DNA of 64,000 nt. It comes from Rhizobium sp. Root1334 (GTDB taxonomy: Bacteria > Pseudomonadota > Alphaproteobacteria > Rhizobiales > Rhizobiaceae). The notes under the pieces were generated by a model. That model worked only from the letters and a program-made list of their open reading frames with translations. It searched no databases and had not been told where the DNA came from. How positions within the stretch are numbered: position 1 is the stretch's first letter; each line of letters starts with the position of its first letter. This document shows positions 34,669 through 43,633 of this stretch, in pieces. The stretch is taken from assembly GCF_001426665.1 (NCBI RefSeq), contig NZ_LMEY01000006.1, forward strand, positions 217,055 through 281,054, written 5' to 3'. The translations under genes and the position numbers were made by a program.

Positions 34669-35777
34669 ATGCGCGCCAGCGGCTGTTTCTTAAGATAGCT
34701 GCTGAGATATTGGCGTGTGTTTGAAGTCCCTATCCGTATCAACGTTTCCTGCGGAATTGTGCCAGCCAAGCGAGCCATGAGCTCAGTGGGTAGCCTCTCG
34801 TTCAAAAGCTCGACCCATCTCCCCGCGACGCGAAGCGAAGCCGGCAAGTCGGTCATGTCGATCGCGGCATATTCCATCGCGATGCGGCCAACGACGGGTA
34901 CCTGGTGGGACCCAACGTCTGCAAAGAGCTGGTTCGAGGCCGACCAAGCCAGGCCGTGGGAGTACCCGATAGCGAGGATTCCCAGCCACGTCGGCCGGCA
35001 CGCGCGAAAGGTACCCATGTATCCGACGGACTCTCCCGTGCGAACCAAGCGAATATCGGCAACCTGCGCCCTGAGCCTAACAACATTGACAAAGGGGCTG
35101 GGATCAAGTGAGGCATTGTTGAGGCCATAAAGGGCCGAACCGATGCGCACCAGATCAAAATGATAAGCCGAGCCAAGGGAGATGCCTGCTGACGCAGCGA
35201 GGCTTCGCGGCGCCGTCGCGGTCAGTTCGCACATTGCCATAAACCGGTTCTTTTGTAGCGAATTGATCGAATTCCCGGGGTCGTCGGCGCAAGCGAGGTG
35301 ACTCATAACCAGCGCCGGCGCGTTCAACTTGCAGTGGATTAGGGTTCTTAACTCACCAAAGGAAATGCCAGAGCGCGAAAATCCGGTTTCAACATTCAGC
35401 GCATAGAGGCAGCCACGCGGAACGAGGGTCGCCGCGTCTTCCAGCGTGTTGCAAACCGGTATGAAATCATTCTTTCGATAGAACCTGGCCATGGAGGGTT
35501 TGGGGCTGCTGAGAATGTATATTTTTGCTGCCGCTAGCTGATTGCGCACGCGGATTGCTTCCTCGAGATCTGCAACGAAGAAGCTATGACAGCCGACGGC
35601 AGCGAGAGGTCCAACGACCTGATCGATGCCCAGCCCATAAGCATCACTTTTGACAACAGCACTTACCTCGACATTGGAGCCCACGATCAACTTCGCTGCG
35701 AGGAAATTTCGCTGAATCGCTTCGAGATCGACAAATAGCTGAGGACTACTGATACCAGTCATTTCATTTGCTACCAT
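34665..35777 (-). CDS. Alanine racemase-like PLP enzyme
   Basis: A protein of about 370 residues with the alanine racemase fold III. The PLP Lys is in VVKSDAYGLG near residue 50, the second-base Tyr should be in LAIGYSHGLAWS, and the C-terminal block VVGRIAMEYAAIDMTDLP is clear. The usual GYxDGYxR around the Tyr is changed to GYSHGL, which may alter substrate choice. It might interconvert D- and L-forms of an amino acid released in the island. Starts at 35777 or 35762 (ATG) are possible; no strong ribosome-binding site helps choose. Confidence 0.85.
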   Translation of the reverse strand: MVANEMTGISSPQLFVDLEAIQRNFLAAKLIVGSNVEVSAVVKSDAYGLGIDQVVGPLAAVGCHSFFVADLEEAIRVRNQLAAAKIYILSSPKPSMARFYRKNDFIPVCNTLEDAATLVPRGCLYALNVETGFSRSGISFGELRTLIHCKLNAPALVMSHLACADDPGNSINSLQKNRFMAMCELTATAPRSLAASAGISLGSAYHFDLVRIGSALYGLNNASLDPSPFVNVVRLRAQVADIRLVRTGESVGYMGTFRACRPTWLGILAIGYSHGLAWSASNQLFADVGSHQVPVVGRIAMEYAAIDMTDLPASLRVAGRWVELLNERLPTELMARLAGTIPQETLIRIGTSNTRQYLSSYLKKQPLARI

Positions 35778-35899
35778 TAGGGGTGAACGACAACGCAATT
35801 TATTCTTAGTTGCAATTTACATCGAGGCGAGACATAATACAATCTCCCGATGTGCATCAGATTGCATAATCGCCATACGAGTATTATGGAGGAACCGCG

Positions 35900-37063
35900 A
35901 TGGCTCGCGATACAAGTCCCTGTAAGATATTGATCATTGGGCAAGGTGTTTTGGGCGGTGACGTTCTCGACTTCCTACTGCAAAGCGGCGCAAACATCGC
36001 CCTTTCGGTCGGTGCGCGAAATCCGGAAAAGGCTGCGCATCGGGTCAATCTTGCCCGATATACGGCGATGAACCTTGGGCATACCGCGCCTGTTGACATC
36101 CTACCGGCCGACCTGATGAACATTGAGGCGACGGCGGAACTGATTGACCGACTAAAACCTGACATCATATTCAATGCCACGACGCTCCACAGTTGGTGGG
36201 TGATCACAAAACTGCCAACCGAGGCGTTTAAAAAACTCGATGACGGGCGTGGGGGAATATGGACGCCGTTGCATCAGGTTCTCATTCGTCGCCTGATGAC
36301 GGCCGTAAGGCTTGCGAACAGTCAGGCAACGGTTGTCAATGCGTCCTATCCGGATGTGGTCAATGCAACGCTTGCCGCCGAAGGTCTGGCACCTGCGGTT
36401 GGCATCGGTAATATCGCCAACGCTGTCCCGGGCATTCGCCTGGCGGCGGCGCATATGCTGGGGGTAGACCCTATAGCGATCGAGGTCCGCTTCTTCGCGC
36501 AGCATTACGTGAGTTATCGTATGCCAAGCACGGGCGGTACAGATGGTGCACCCTATCACCTGACCGTCTATGTTAACGGACGAGAGGTTCAGCCATCTGA
36601 AATCGACCATGACACATTGTTTTCTCTGGTTGCCGGACGCTTCCGCCGGATCAAAGGGCTCGCCGGCCAGTCGGTCACAGCCTCCTCAGCGACAGCCATG
36701 TTGCTTGCGCTCTCAGACAGGACGGGACAGGTCGTGCATGGACCAGGACCGATGGGGCTTGTCGGGGGATACCCGGTGCGAATATCGCCGAAGGGTTTGC
36801 TGATCGACCTTCCGTCGACACTGACTTTAGACGAAGCGATTGATATCAATAGGCAATGCCAAAGATTTGACGGAATTGAAAGTGTGGATGAGGATGGCAC
36901 GGTGCGTTTTACGCAGAAGGCTGCAGGTGTCCTGCGGGACGTTCTCAATTACGACTGTGACGCCTACCGGCCCGAAGAGTGCGAGGCGCGGGCAGAAGAA
37001 CTCGCAGCGCGTTTTGCGGAATATGCCCGCGCAAACGGCATGCCCCAAAACGACGCCGCTTAG
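35900..37063 (+). CDS. Saccharopine dehydrogenase-like NAD(P)-binding protein
   Basis: A 387-residue protein with a Rossmann start KILIIGQGVLGGDVLDFLLQ and GARNPEKAAH, then DLMNIEATAELIDRLKPDII typical of the saccharopine dehydrogenase NADP-binding domain. The family makes or splits C-N bonds between an amine and a keto acid, the chemistry needed for opine-like compounds. A GGAGG precedes the ATG. It is divergent from the racemase-like operon and its 3' end overlaps the convergent C45 gene by 4 bp. The actual substrate is unknown. Confidence 0.78.
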   Translation: MARDTSPCKILIIGQGVLGGDVLDFLLQSGANIALSVGARNPEKAAHRVNLARYTAMNLGHTAPVDILPADLMNIEATAELIDRLKPDIIFNATTLHSWWVITKLPTEAFKKLDDGRGGIWTPLHQVLIRRLMTAVRLANSQATVVNASYPDVVNATLAAEGLAPAVGIGNIANAVPGIRLAAAHMLGVDPIAIEVRFFAQHYVSYRMPSTGGTDGAPYHLTVYVNGREVQPSEIDHDTLFSLVAGRFRRIKGLAGQSVTASSATAMLLALSDRTGQVVHGPGPMGLVGGYPVRISPKGLLIDLPSTLTLDEAIDINRQCQRFDGIESVDEDGTVRFTQKAAGVLRDVLNYDCDAYRPEECEARAEELAARFAEYARANGMPQNDAA

Positions 37064-38088
37064 TGATTACCATTTTGGAGGCGGATACGGTGGAAGGGCT
37101 TTCTGTCCGGCTGGCCGATGGCGATCAGGGCTTCCCGTTCAGCGCAGTTAAATATGACGGAGAATGCCGTTTGAGTTTTCTCGCGCAGCGACCAGGATTT
37201 ACATATGGAATCCGGGGTACCGGTTGTATCCCGCAGAAGGGCCTTGATATCATCAATACTGCTCAAGGAGTGCCGACGAGCGGCTCGAAGACGCTCGCGA
37301 CTGGAAGGGTAAAACCGCGCCGCGGCCTCGATATCCTCCCACATGGCGATAGGCTGGGAAAGAGGGTGGTTGGTATGGGAAATGCTACATGGATCATTTT
37401 CGCAGATGCCGGCTGCAGGCGAGATTTCGACTGTTCTAAGGATGCCAGAAGCATCGCCGAAGAGGTAATGCCTACCCGACATATGACGATGGCCGCGAAG
37501 AACGGCCACCGCATCCTCGGTGCTGGATTGCGCGAGCATCATTCGCCGGATAGCGAGACTGGGCAAACCGGCCCCCGCTCGGTCAAGGAGAAGGTCGTTG
37601 TTGACGAAGGCCAGACCGTGGCCGTTCATGCCAACCCATCCCAGCGTGCCGGCAGACGCAATCGTCACGAGCCGCTCGTTTTCGTCCTCGTGGATCAGCA
37701 CAGCGAGGTGTTCGAGGCTATCGACAGGAGCGTCCCAGTTCTGCGCAATGATCGCACCTTGTGGGCCTGTTATGCCTGCCGATGTGCACCCGGTCTGCCC
37801 GTCGGCAAAATATTCGAAACACGACAGGAGATAAATATCGAGGGTCGCAAGGCCCGTCGAGAGGGCAATTCCTTCAAGTTCCTCGGTTAGATACGGTGCG
37901 ATGCCGGATAGCTGCTGAAAGGACTTTGCCGCTTTGGACGTTGCCTTCGACCAGTCGTCGGCGTCGGTGGAACGCTTAAGCCGGGCCAGGGCTGCATGAA
38001 TTGCCAGCGATAGCTGGGCACCGTGCTGACAGCCTCGCTCCTTCGGATTCCCCGTCAATATAATCAGTGGCAAGGTCTGCGCGCCCAT
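37060..38088 (-). CDS. C45-type autoproteolytic acyltransferase/amidase
   Basis: A protein of about 342 residues of the family of acyl-CoA:6-aminopenicillanic acid acyltransferase. Precursors cut themselves before a Cys that becomes the nucleophile; here this is most likely the Cys of GQTGCTSAG, followed by IIAQNWDAPVD and VGMNGHGLAFVNNDLL. Bacterial members often hydrolyse N-acyl amino acids or related amides. The ATG at 38088 was preferred to 38121 because the shared palindrome covers the latter. It may remove an acyl group from the imported compound. Confidence 0.82.
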   Translation of the reverse strand: MGAQTLPLIILTGNPKERGCQHGAQLSLAIHAALARLKRSTDADDWSKATSKAAKSFQQLSGIAPYLTEELEGIALSTGLATLDIYLLSCFEYFADGQTGCTSAGITGPQGAIIAQNWDAPVDSLEHLAVLIHEDENERLVTIASAGTLGWVGMNGHGLAFVNNDLLLDRAGAGLPSLAIRRMMLAQSSTEDAVAVLRGHRHMSGRHYLFGDASGILRTVEISPAAGICENDPCSISHTNHPLSQPIAMWEDIEAAARFYPSSRERLRAARRHSLSSIDDIKALLRDTTGTPDSICKSWSLREKTQTAFSVIFNCAEREALIAIGQPDRKPFHRIRLQNGNH

Positions 38089-38116
38089 ACGGAATATCCC
38101 GATAATTCTGCCTTCA

Positions 38117-38129
38117 TCCATATTGTGGA
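38117..38129. promoter_or_regulatory. Second copy of palindromic operator, TCCATATTGTGGA
   Basis: It matches the 30586-30598 palindrome at 12 of 13 bases and the similarity extends three bases further (TGT). It lies 29 bp before the chosen start of the C45 gene. Confidence 0.6.
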
Positions 38130-38250
38130 TGTTCGGGACGATCTAGTGACTACACCCCTCGATTGTGCGAAAGTTGAGTACATGGCAGCGTGGCATACAG
38201 GTGATTCACATTTAGTGGCCGACCGGCCGCGACACGACAGGATATCGGCA

Positions 38251-39150
38251 ATGCAGACTGACGGGCTTGATCACCTGCCACCGCGAAAGCAAGACGAACT
38301 GGCTGAAGTCGCCCGTATTCTTTTTGAGGAATTCGACTTGGCTCAAAAGGGGAAGTTGAAGGACGAGCACAAGAAAGCGCACATCCTGAAAATCATCCTC
38401 TTCGGCTCTTACGCGCGGGGCGGTTGGGTCGAGGATCTCAAGAGTGGATATCGGTCCGATTATGATCTGCTCGTGGTCGTTAGCGCCCACTTTGCCACGG
38501 AGACCAGCGAGTACTGGGAAAACGCCGCGGACCGTTTTGTCCGTGAGCTGACAATTACAAGGCATCTGGAAACACCGGTGAATTTCATCGTTCATTCCCT
38601 TCACGATCTCAACGACCAGTTGGCGAGGGGACGCCCATTTTTCGTCGACATCGCTCGTGATGGAATTGCCTTGTACGACGCGCCAGGTCACCCGCTTGCC
38701 TCCCCAAGACAATTGTCGGCCGAGGAAACCAGGAACGAGGCGAAACGCCACTTTGAGCAATGGCTCCCCAGTGCGCGTAATTTTTTTAAGCATGCGCAGA
38801 TCGCAATTGCCGATCGCACTATCAATGAAGCGGCGTTCTTTCTCCATCAAACCGTCGAGCGCCTTTACCACTGCGTTCTTCTGGTTTCGACGTTGTACAG
38901 CCCGAAGTCGCATCGCCTTTCGGTGCTCCGTTCGCATGCGGAGCGGGTCGAGCCTCGCCTAATTGATGTCTGGCCGCGCGACAAGAGATCCGCGCGCCGG
39001 AGTTTTTCGCGCATTGATCGCGCCTATGTGGAAGCAAGATACTCGCCGCAATATACGATCACCGATGAGGAGCTTGCGTGGGTCGTTCAACGGGTGAAAG
39101 CGCTGGAAGAAATTGTTTCGGCTGTTTGTCGCGAAAAACTACAGGAGTGA
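38251..39150 (+). CDS. Fused nucleotidyltransferase-HEPN protein, copy 1
   Basis: A 299-residue protein. The N-terminal half is a minimal nucleotidyltransferase with ILFGSYARGGWVED and SDYDLLVVV giving the metal-binding Asp pair. The C-terminal half is a HEPN domain with NEAAFFLHQTVERLYHCVLL and SHRLSVLRSHAERV. Separate MNT and HEPN proteins form toxin-antitoxin pairs in which the transferase AMPylates the HEPN RNase; here both are in one chain. A homologue with long shared blocks (SPKSHRLSVLR, LARGRPFFVDIARDGI against LGRGLPFFIDIARDGI) lies at 58433-59347. The start ATG is at 38251; an upstream frame is open. Confidence 0.88.
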   Translation: MQTDGLDHLPPRKQDELAEVARILFEEFDLAQKGKLKDEHKKAHILKIILFGSYARGGWVEDLKSGYRSDYDLLVVVSAHFATETSEYWENAADRFVRELTITRHLETPVNFIVHSLHDLNDQLARGRPFFVDIARDGIALYDAPGHPLASPRQLSAEETRNEAKRHFEQWLPSARNFFKHAQIAIADRTINEAAFFLHQTVERLYHCVLLVSTLYSPKSHRLSVLRSHAERVEPRLIDVWPRDKRSARRSFSRIDRAYVEARYSPQYTITDEELAWVVQRVKALEEIVSAVCREKLQE

Positions 39151-39231
39151 ACCGCGCGCTCAGCAGCATAATCGAGGCTGGGCAACGCGCCGAAGCACGG
39201 CGCCCTTTTCAAGGCTTTTTGGAAGAGGATA

Positions 39232-39966
39232 TTGTTTTTGGAACGCCTTCTGACGGACATTCTATTTGAATTTCTCGCGGCGTGCGACGTAGCCGAAAAC
39301 AAAGCGGATATGGCGGGAGCGGTCAGAAACGTAAGCGAGCAACTTGGCTACGATCATTTTGCTATGACCTTTGTTCCTCTCGCACATGAGAAGCTCGATA
39401 CGTATTTTATCTGGGAACACTGGCCCCCTGGCTGGCGGGAGCGCTATCTTGAATTGAACTATTTTCATTCCGATCCCGTCGCAACTTTTGTCCGGCAGTC
39501 CGATCAGCCGGCAGTGTGGTCCAAACTCATCGACAGACAGCCGCTCAAATCGAAGGCTTGGCGCATTATGGAGGAAGCTGGCGACTTTGGCATGGCCGAC
39601 GGCGTTACGGTTCCCCTCCACTCGCAAGCGGGACTTACCGGGCTTTTTGCGGTTGCTGGGAAGCGGGAACAAATGACCCCGAACGAGGTCAGGCTTTTTC
39701 AGATCGTTGCGTCGAGTGCCCATAACCGGCTGACCGAGCTCGGATCACCGAAATTGGCTCGCTCCTCCCTTACCCATATCACAAGAAGCGAAAGCGAATG
39801 TCTGTCCTGGTGCGTGGCGGGAAAGACAGACAAGGAAATCGGAGTGATCACCGGGCGATCGCAACGCACTGTGCAAGCGCACATCTCCAATCTCCAACGA
39901 AAGTTATCGGCCGCAAACCGCGCTCAATTGATTGCCGAAGCCTTCCGACGCGGGCTGCAGCGCTAA
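39232..39966 (+). CDS. LuxR family quorum-sensing regulator
   Basis: A 244-residue regulator. The autoinducer-binding domain (about residues 20-165) keeps the usual pocket residues: W and Y in WRERYLELNYFHSDP, the DP pair, and W in DQPAVW. The C-terminal helix-turn-helix is SESECLSWCVAGKTDKEIGV to RTVQAHISNLQRKLS. It starts at a TTG after GGAAGAGG, with a second TTG two codons on. It lies 76 bp before a luxI-type gene in the same direction, so it probably responds to that signal. Confidence 0.9.
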   Translation: MFLERLLTDILFEFLAACDVAENKADMAGAVRNVSEQLGYDHFAMTFVPLAHEKLDTYFIWEHWPPGWRERYLELNYFHSDPVATFVRQSDQPAVWSKLIDRQPLKSKAWRIMEEAGDFGMADGVTVPLHSQAGLTGLFAVAGKREQMTPNEVRLFQIVASSAHNRLTELGSPKLARSSLTHITRSESECLSWCVAGKTDKEIGVITGRSQRTVQAHISNLQRKLSAANRAQLIAEAFRRGLQR

Positions 39967-40041
39967 ACATTACGACAATTTACGAATAGATTTTGATTAT
40001 CGCAGGTTGCATTGTGCATGCGTGCATCCGGAGTCAAAGCC

Positions 40042-40668
40042 ATGTTGCGGATTTTGTACGAACATGAAGATCGCGAATTTATGGAACGCGTATGGTCCTT
40101 CCGATATGTGCGCTTTGTCGAGCAACTTGGATGGGCCAACCTGAGGCGCCCAGATTGCCGTGAACGAGATCGATTCGATCACGATCACGCTCTCCATGTC
40201 GCCCTCCTGCTTCACGACGAGATCATCGGATATTCGCGCCTACTGCCGACGACGATCTCTTACCTCTCCGCTGAAGTCTCGGGCGCCAAGGTCAATCTCC
40301 CCAGCGGACCCGAGATATTCGAGTGGACCCGCTGCGCGACAGCGCTGGACGCACCTTGCGTTGCTGGTGTTGCCGCGTCCGATATATTGATGACAGGCGT
40401 ACTCGAGTGCTTGCTGCACCTCGGCGCCAAGAGGATCCTTTTTCTAACGCACCCCTCGCTCATCCAAATGATGAGGCGCAGAGGATATCCTGTTGAAATA
40501 TTAGCAACGTTAGCTGCAGATCACAGCGGGCCTGTTCAGATCGCTTCTGCAGAGGTCTGCTTCAAACTGCTGTGCTTACAACGCAAAGCGTACGGCATAA
40601 ACGGTTCACTTGTCTCCTGGGGAAATGTTGGAAACTCTTTCCTGAACCTTTGCCCAAAAGCAGCTTAA
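40042..40668 (+). CDS. LuxI family acyl-homoserine lactone synthase
   Basis: A 208-residue synthase. All the usual invariant residues can be placed: R, F and W in FRYVRFVEQLGW, E and the two D in RERDRFDHDHA, R in GYSRLLPT, and E/R in IFEWTRC. It makes an N-acyl-homoserine lactone from SAM and acyl-ACP; the acyl length cannot be predicted. The ATG at 40042 follows GGAG by seven bases. It is followed by a small gene with 15 bp spacing. Confidence 0.9.
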   Translation: MLRILYEHEDREFMERVWSFRYVRFVEQLGWANLRRPDCRERDRFDHDHALHVALLLHDEIIGYSRLLPTTISYLSAEVSGAKVNLPSGPEIFEWTRCATALDAPCVAGVAASDILMTGVLECLLHLGAKRILFLTHPSLIQMMRRRGYPVEILATLAADHSGPVQIASAEVCFKLLCLQRKAYGINGSLVSWGNVGNSFLNLCPKAA

Positions 40669-40683
40669 CTGGAGGGCAGTGTT

Positions 40684-40893
40684 GTGGCCCGTCGCAGCAA
40701 ATCGCTGATGGAAGCGGCCGGTGCCCGCCGGTTCGTCCTGACAACCGTCAACGTCGAAGCGACGAAATTGCTCAGGGTCGTTGAAGAAATTTGTGATCGT
40801 TACCCGCCGGATGGGGACCTGCGTTTCGTACGATATCTTCTAAGAATGGTGGTGCTGGCAACCGGAGAGAAGCATAAGCAGGACGAGATATAA
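40684..40893 (+). CDS. Small protein downstream of luxI, unknown function
   Basis: A 69-residue protein beginning at a GTG preceded by GGAGG. It is helical and rich in charged residues (VEATKLLRVVEEICDRYPPD, then RFVRYLLRMVVLATGE). Spacing of 15 bp to luxI implies one transcript. It may be an accessory or anti-activator of the quorum-sensing pair, but I recognise no family. Confidence 0.6.
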   Translation: MARRSKSLMEAAGARRFVLTTVNVEATKLLRVVEEICDRYPPDGDLRFVRYLLRMVVLATGEKHKQDEI

Positions 40894-41185
40894 CGCCCCA
40901 TCCGCCGTCTCGTGCAGATGTTAAGATCGAGGTCTTAAAGTTCTTTGCAATTGTGAAACGAATTGATAGAGTACAACTCAGGCGACGTAATCGCCTTGGG
41001 GCGTCGAAACCCCATTTGGTTTTTTCTATTCTGTGAGCGACTTCTTCGCGACCCTCATTGGTCGGGGAGCCCGTGGAGAATGCAAGAGGCTTTCGCGCTA
41101 AAGTCCATGGGGGCTGTAACCAACGGCTTTTCGAACTCCCCGGCTTCTGATCGCCAGGCAACTGGCCAGCGGGAGCTCTATTGAA

Positions 41186-41629
41186 ATGCAACAGGCTATT
41201 TTGGTCAGCGGCCAAGACGTTGATACTAACAACCACAGCACAAGCGGCCGTCACCATTTGGTCGACAAAGAGGTGGGCAGGAGAATAAGAAAGCGGCGCC
41301 AACAACTCAGAATATCGCAAACCGCACTTGGCGCGGCCGTTGGCGTTTCTTTCCAGCAGGTTCAGAAATATGAGCGCGGCGCCAACCGCGTCAGTTCGTC
41401 TATGCTTTATGAAATGGCGCAAGTGCTCGGGGTCTCGATCGCGTATTTTTTCGACGGCTTATCGACAGCCTTCGCTGTGGACAGTAGCGAACTAGACAGC
41501 AAGGCGATCATCCGCGAGGAATTTGTTGCTACAGAGGAGGGGCAACGTCTTGTCGATGCCTTCATGACCGTACCCAAAAAGATGCGGCCAAAATTCATCT
41601 CGCTTCTCAACACGTTTGGTGATGACTGA
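41186..41629 (+). CDS. XRE family helix-turn-helix regulator
   Basis: A 147-residue protein with a Cro/C1-type helix-turn-helix: VGRRIRKRRQQLRISQTALG, then VGVSFQQVQKYERGANRVSS (about residues 29-70). This is the pattern of many small rhizobial regulators. The C-terminal half (EEGQRLVDAFMTVPKKMRPK) is a typical tail. It stands alone with about 290 bp of upstream non-coding DNA. Targets are unknown. Confidence 0.88.
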   Translation: MQQAILVSGQDVDTNNHSTSGRHHLVDKEVGRRIRKRRQQLRISQTALGAAVGVSFQQVQKYERGANRVSSSMLYEMAQVLGVSIAYFFDGLSTAFAVDSSELDSKAIIREEFVATEEGQRLVDAFMTVPKKMRPKFISLLNTFGDD

Positions 41630-42248
41630 GCACTCGGTTGTGCTTGTCTCGCCGACGAATTTCAGCTGCACGCTGATGCGGCTGAAACGACATCAATTCT
41701 CCGCACTTTTCCATTTCGGTCTAAAAATCGCGAGAGGCATCGCCGAAGAGGTGAAGATCGGCTTCCGCATTCATTCGCCGTCGAAACAAGTGGCAGGCAA
41801 TCAGGCAACCCCACCCTTCTTCGCTCTCGGCCCGTGCGCTCACTTCTGGATAGTCACTTCACTAAATCAGCAATCGCCTTTCGGGTCATGAAAGGCTCGT
41901 TGTATTCATCAGCCAATATCACGACTATCCATTCCAAACACGCGGCTTGCAAAAGGGGGCACCGCAGGTTTTTCATTTGGCTGTGAAAAGGTCTTGCGGA
42001 TCGGTTCTGCCTGACACGCCCGATCGAGACACGCACCTCCAGCGTCGGTATGGGGCTCCAGCAGTTTTCTAAAGCCCGCACGGTCGTGGCCGATCATCGG
42101 GCGCTCCTGCCCGGAAATACCCCGCATAAAAAACACCGCTATTTCTTGCCAAATCGCCGCGCCCTTTTCGTGGGCATTAGCCACTTTGGCTGTGCCACAT
42201 CAAGACCGTGGCGGACAAATCGTGACCCAAGCCCAGGAGGGAATTCAA
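41630..42248. other. About 620 bp without a recognisable gene
   Basis: Several short open frames on both strands lack similarity or ribosome-binding sites. Nothing else was noticed. Confidence 0.4.
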
Positions 42249-42608
42249 ATGAACATATTTGTCGCCGAGGCTTACGTCGCGACTGCCAACCCACACTATG
42301 TCATGGAGAAAATCTGCTCACGGATCCGGGACGTCTTGCTATTCATCGACGTCAAAGGATCTGAACGTTTACTGAGCTTTGAAGACGGGTACGCCGTCAT
42401 CACGCAAATGAACGCCGGTCTATTCTTTCGAATTTCCGCAAAGACCGTCGTGATTTTCTACGGGATTCGGACACTCCTGGAGGGCGCTCTTCTTATTGCT
42501 GACACCGCTACTGACGTAATCGAATGGACGTCCGCAGAGGAGGCGGAATTTTCGCTCCATTCGCAAATGCGGACAGAACGACAAGCGAGACAACATGAGA
42601 TGCCTTAG
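42249..42608 (+). CDS. Small protein, possibly DUF2218-like
   Basis: A 119-residue protein whose ATG follows GGAGG at a good distance. The N terminus AEAYVATANPHYVMEKIC and later segments (FRISAKTVVIFYGIRTLLEG, then a TDVIEWTSAEE tail) loosely match the DUF2218 pattern of a short alpha-beta protein (VATA.A.RYL..LC). The match is weak by eye. No neighbours suggest a role. Confidence 0.5.
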   Translation: MNIFVAEAYVATANPHYVMEKICSRIRDVLLFIDVKGSERLLSFEDGYAVITQMNAGLFFRISAKTVVIFYGIRTLLEGALLIADTATDVIEWTSAEEAEFSLHSQMRTERQARQHEMP

Positions 42609-42863
42609 CCCCAGCTCAGGCAGCTCGACCCAGCGGTCGCTATATTACTGGACGTCATAGGATGTCGCGCGCTTCGGGCAGGAAGCTCGGAGCGGCCGTC
42701 TATTCGGCATGCGCGGTCGGATCGCAATCAACCTGCATACAATTGACGCATGTGGCGATGGCTTTGCCGTTCTCCACGATCACCGCGCCGGAACGGCTGG
42801 GCGCTTTGTGCAACATTATCGACTGCGAAACTTATGGCCTGATCGAGAAATGTGCTTCTCCTG

Positions 42864-43550
42864 CTATGTCGCACCGGCCCTTTCCAGCATGGCCACCATA
42901 GATGCATAACCGCGGCTGCGGGCATGCTGAAGCGGCGTGGCGCCGTTATTGTCTCCCAGATTGATGTCAGCACCGGCATCGATGAGAAGCTTCACGATAT
43001 CGACATGCCGCTGGCCACCATCGCCAAGTATGATTGCCTCGAGGAGTGCGGTCCAACCAAGATTGTTGACGTGATCGACGTTGATGCCTGCCTCGATCAG
43101 CGTGCGCACCGTTTCGACGTGCCCGCGTTCGGAGGCGGGAATGAGTGCTGTTCCACCATACCGATTGGTGCTCTTCAGGTCCGCCCCATGGGCGAGCGTC
43201 ATCTTGAGGATTTCGAGATGGCCGCGCGCGCCTGCATAGAGATAGGGGCTGTCCTTGATCGCATCTTTAGCGTTCACGTCCGCCCCCGCATCGATCAGCG
43301 CGCGGGCAACATCGATCCTGTTGGCACGGGTTGCCGCGAGAAGTGCCGTTTCACCATTCGTGCCGCGTGCCTCCAGGTCCGCTCCTGCCTTGATGGCCGC
43401 GTAGATGGCGGCCAGATCGCCAGCTGCTGCGGTCTGAAGAATAGAAGTTTCGGCTGCTGCGGTGTGGTGGCCGGGCAATGTTGGTTCGATCACAATTGTT
43501 GCTCCTGCAATCACCGCAAAAACACTTAAGCTGAATATCGTTCGACGCAT
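42864..43550 (-). CDS. Exported ankyrin-repeat protein
   Basis: A 228-residue protein with a signal peptide (MRRTIFSLSVFAVIAGATIV) and about five ankyrin repeats, e.g. TNGETALLAATRANRIDVAR, ALIDAGADVNAKD, YGGTALIPASERGHVETVRT, and NNGATPLQHARSRGYASMVA. Periplasmic ankyrin proteins of this size are protein-binding modules, in some bacteria linked to catalase or stress defence. The ATG at 43550 is chosen for the signal peptide. It has no clear operon partner. Confidence 0.85.
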   Translation of the reverse strand: MRRTIFSLSVFAVIAGATIVIEPTLPGHHTAAAETSILQTAAAGDLAAIYAAIKAGADLEARGTNGETALLAATRANRIDVARALIDAGADVNAKDAIKDSPYLYAGARGHLEILKMTLAHGADLKSTNRYGGTALIPASERGHVETVRTLIEAGINVDHVNNLGWTALLEAIILGDGGQRHVDIVKLLIDAGADINLGDNNGATPLQHARSRGYASMVAMLERAGAT

Positions 43551-43633
43551 CGGCTGGCTCTCTGCTTCTTCCGCACACGCAAGCAGGATATCGCATTCGG
43601 AAAGTAAATGTTGCACTGGCGCCCAGTCGATTT

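Noticed and set aside
40009..40034. Repeated GTGCAT between luxR and luxI, as a possible lux box
   Set aside because: It is a short imperfect repeat (10 of 12 symmetric), overlaps the ribosome-binding site, and lacks the usual 18-20 bp dyad.
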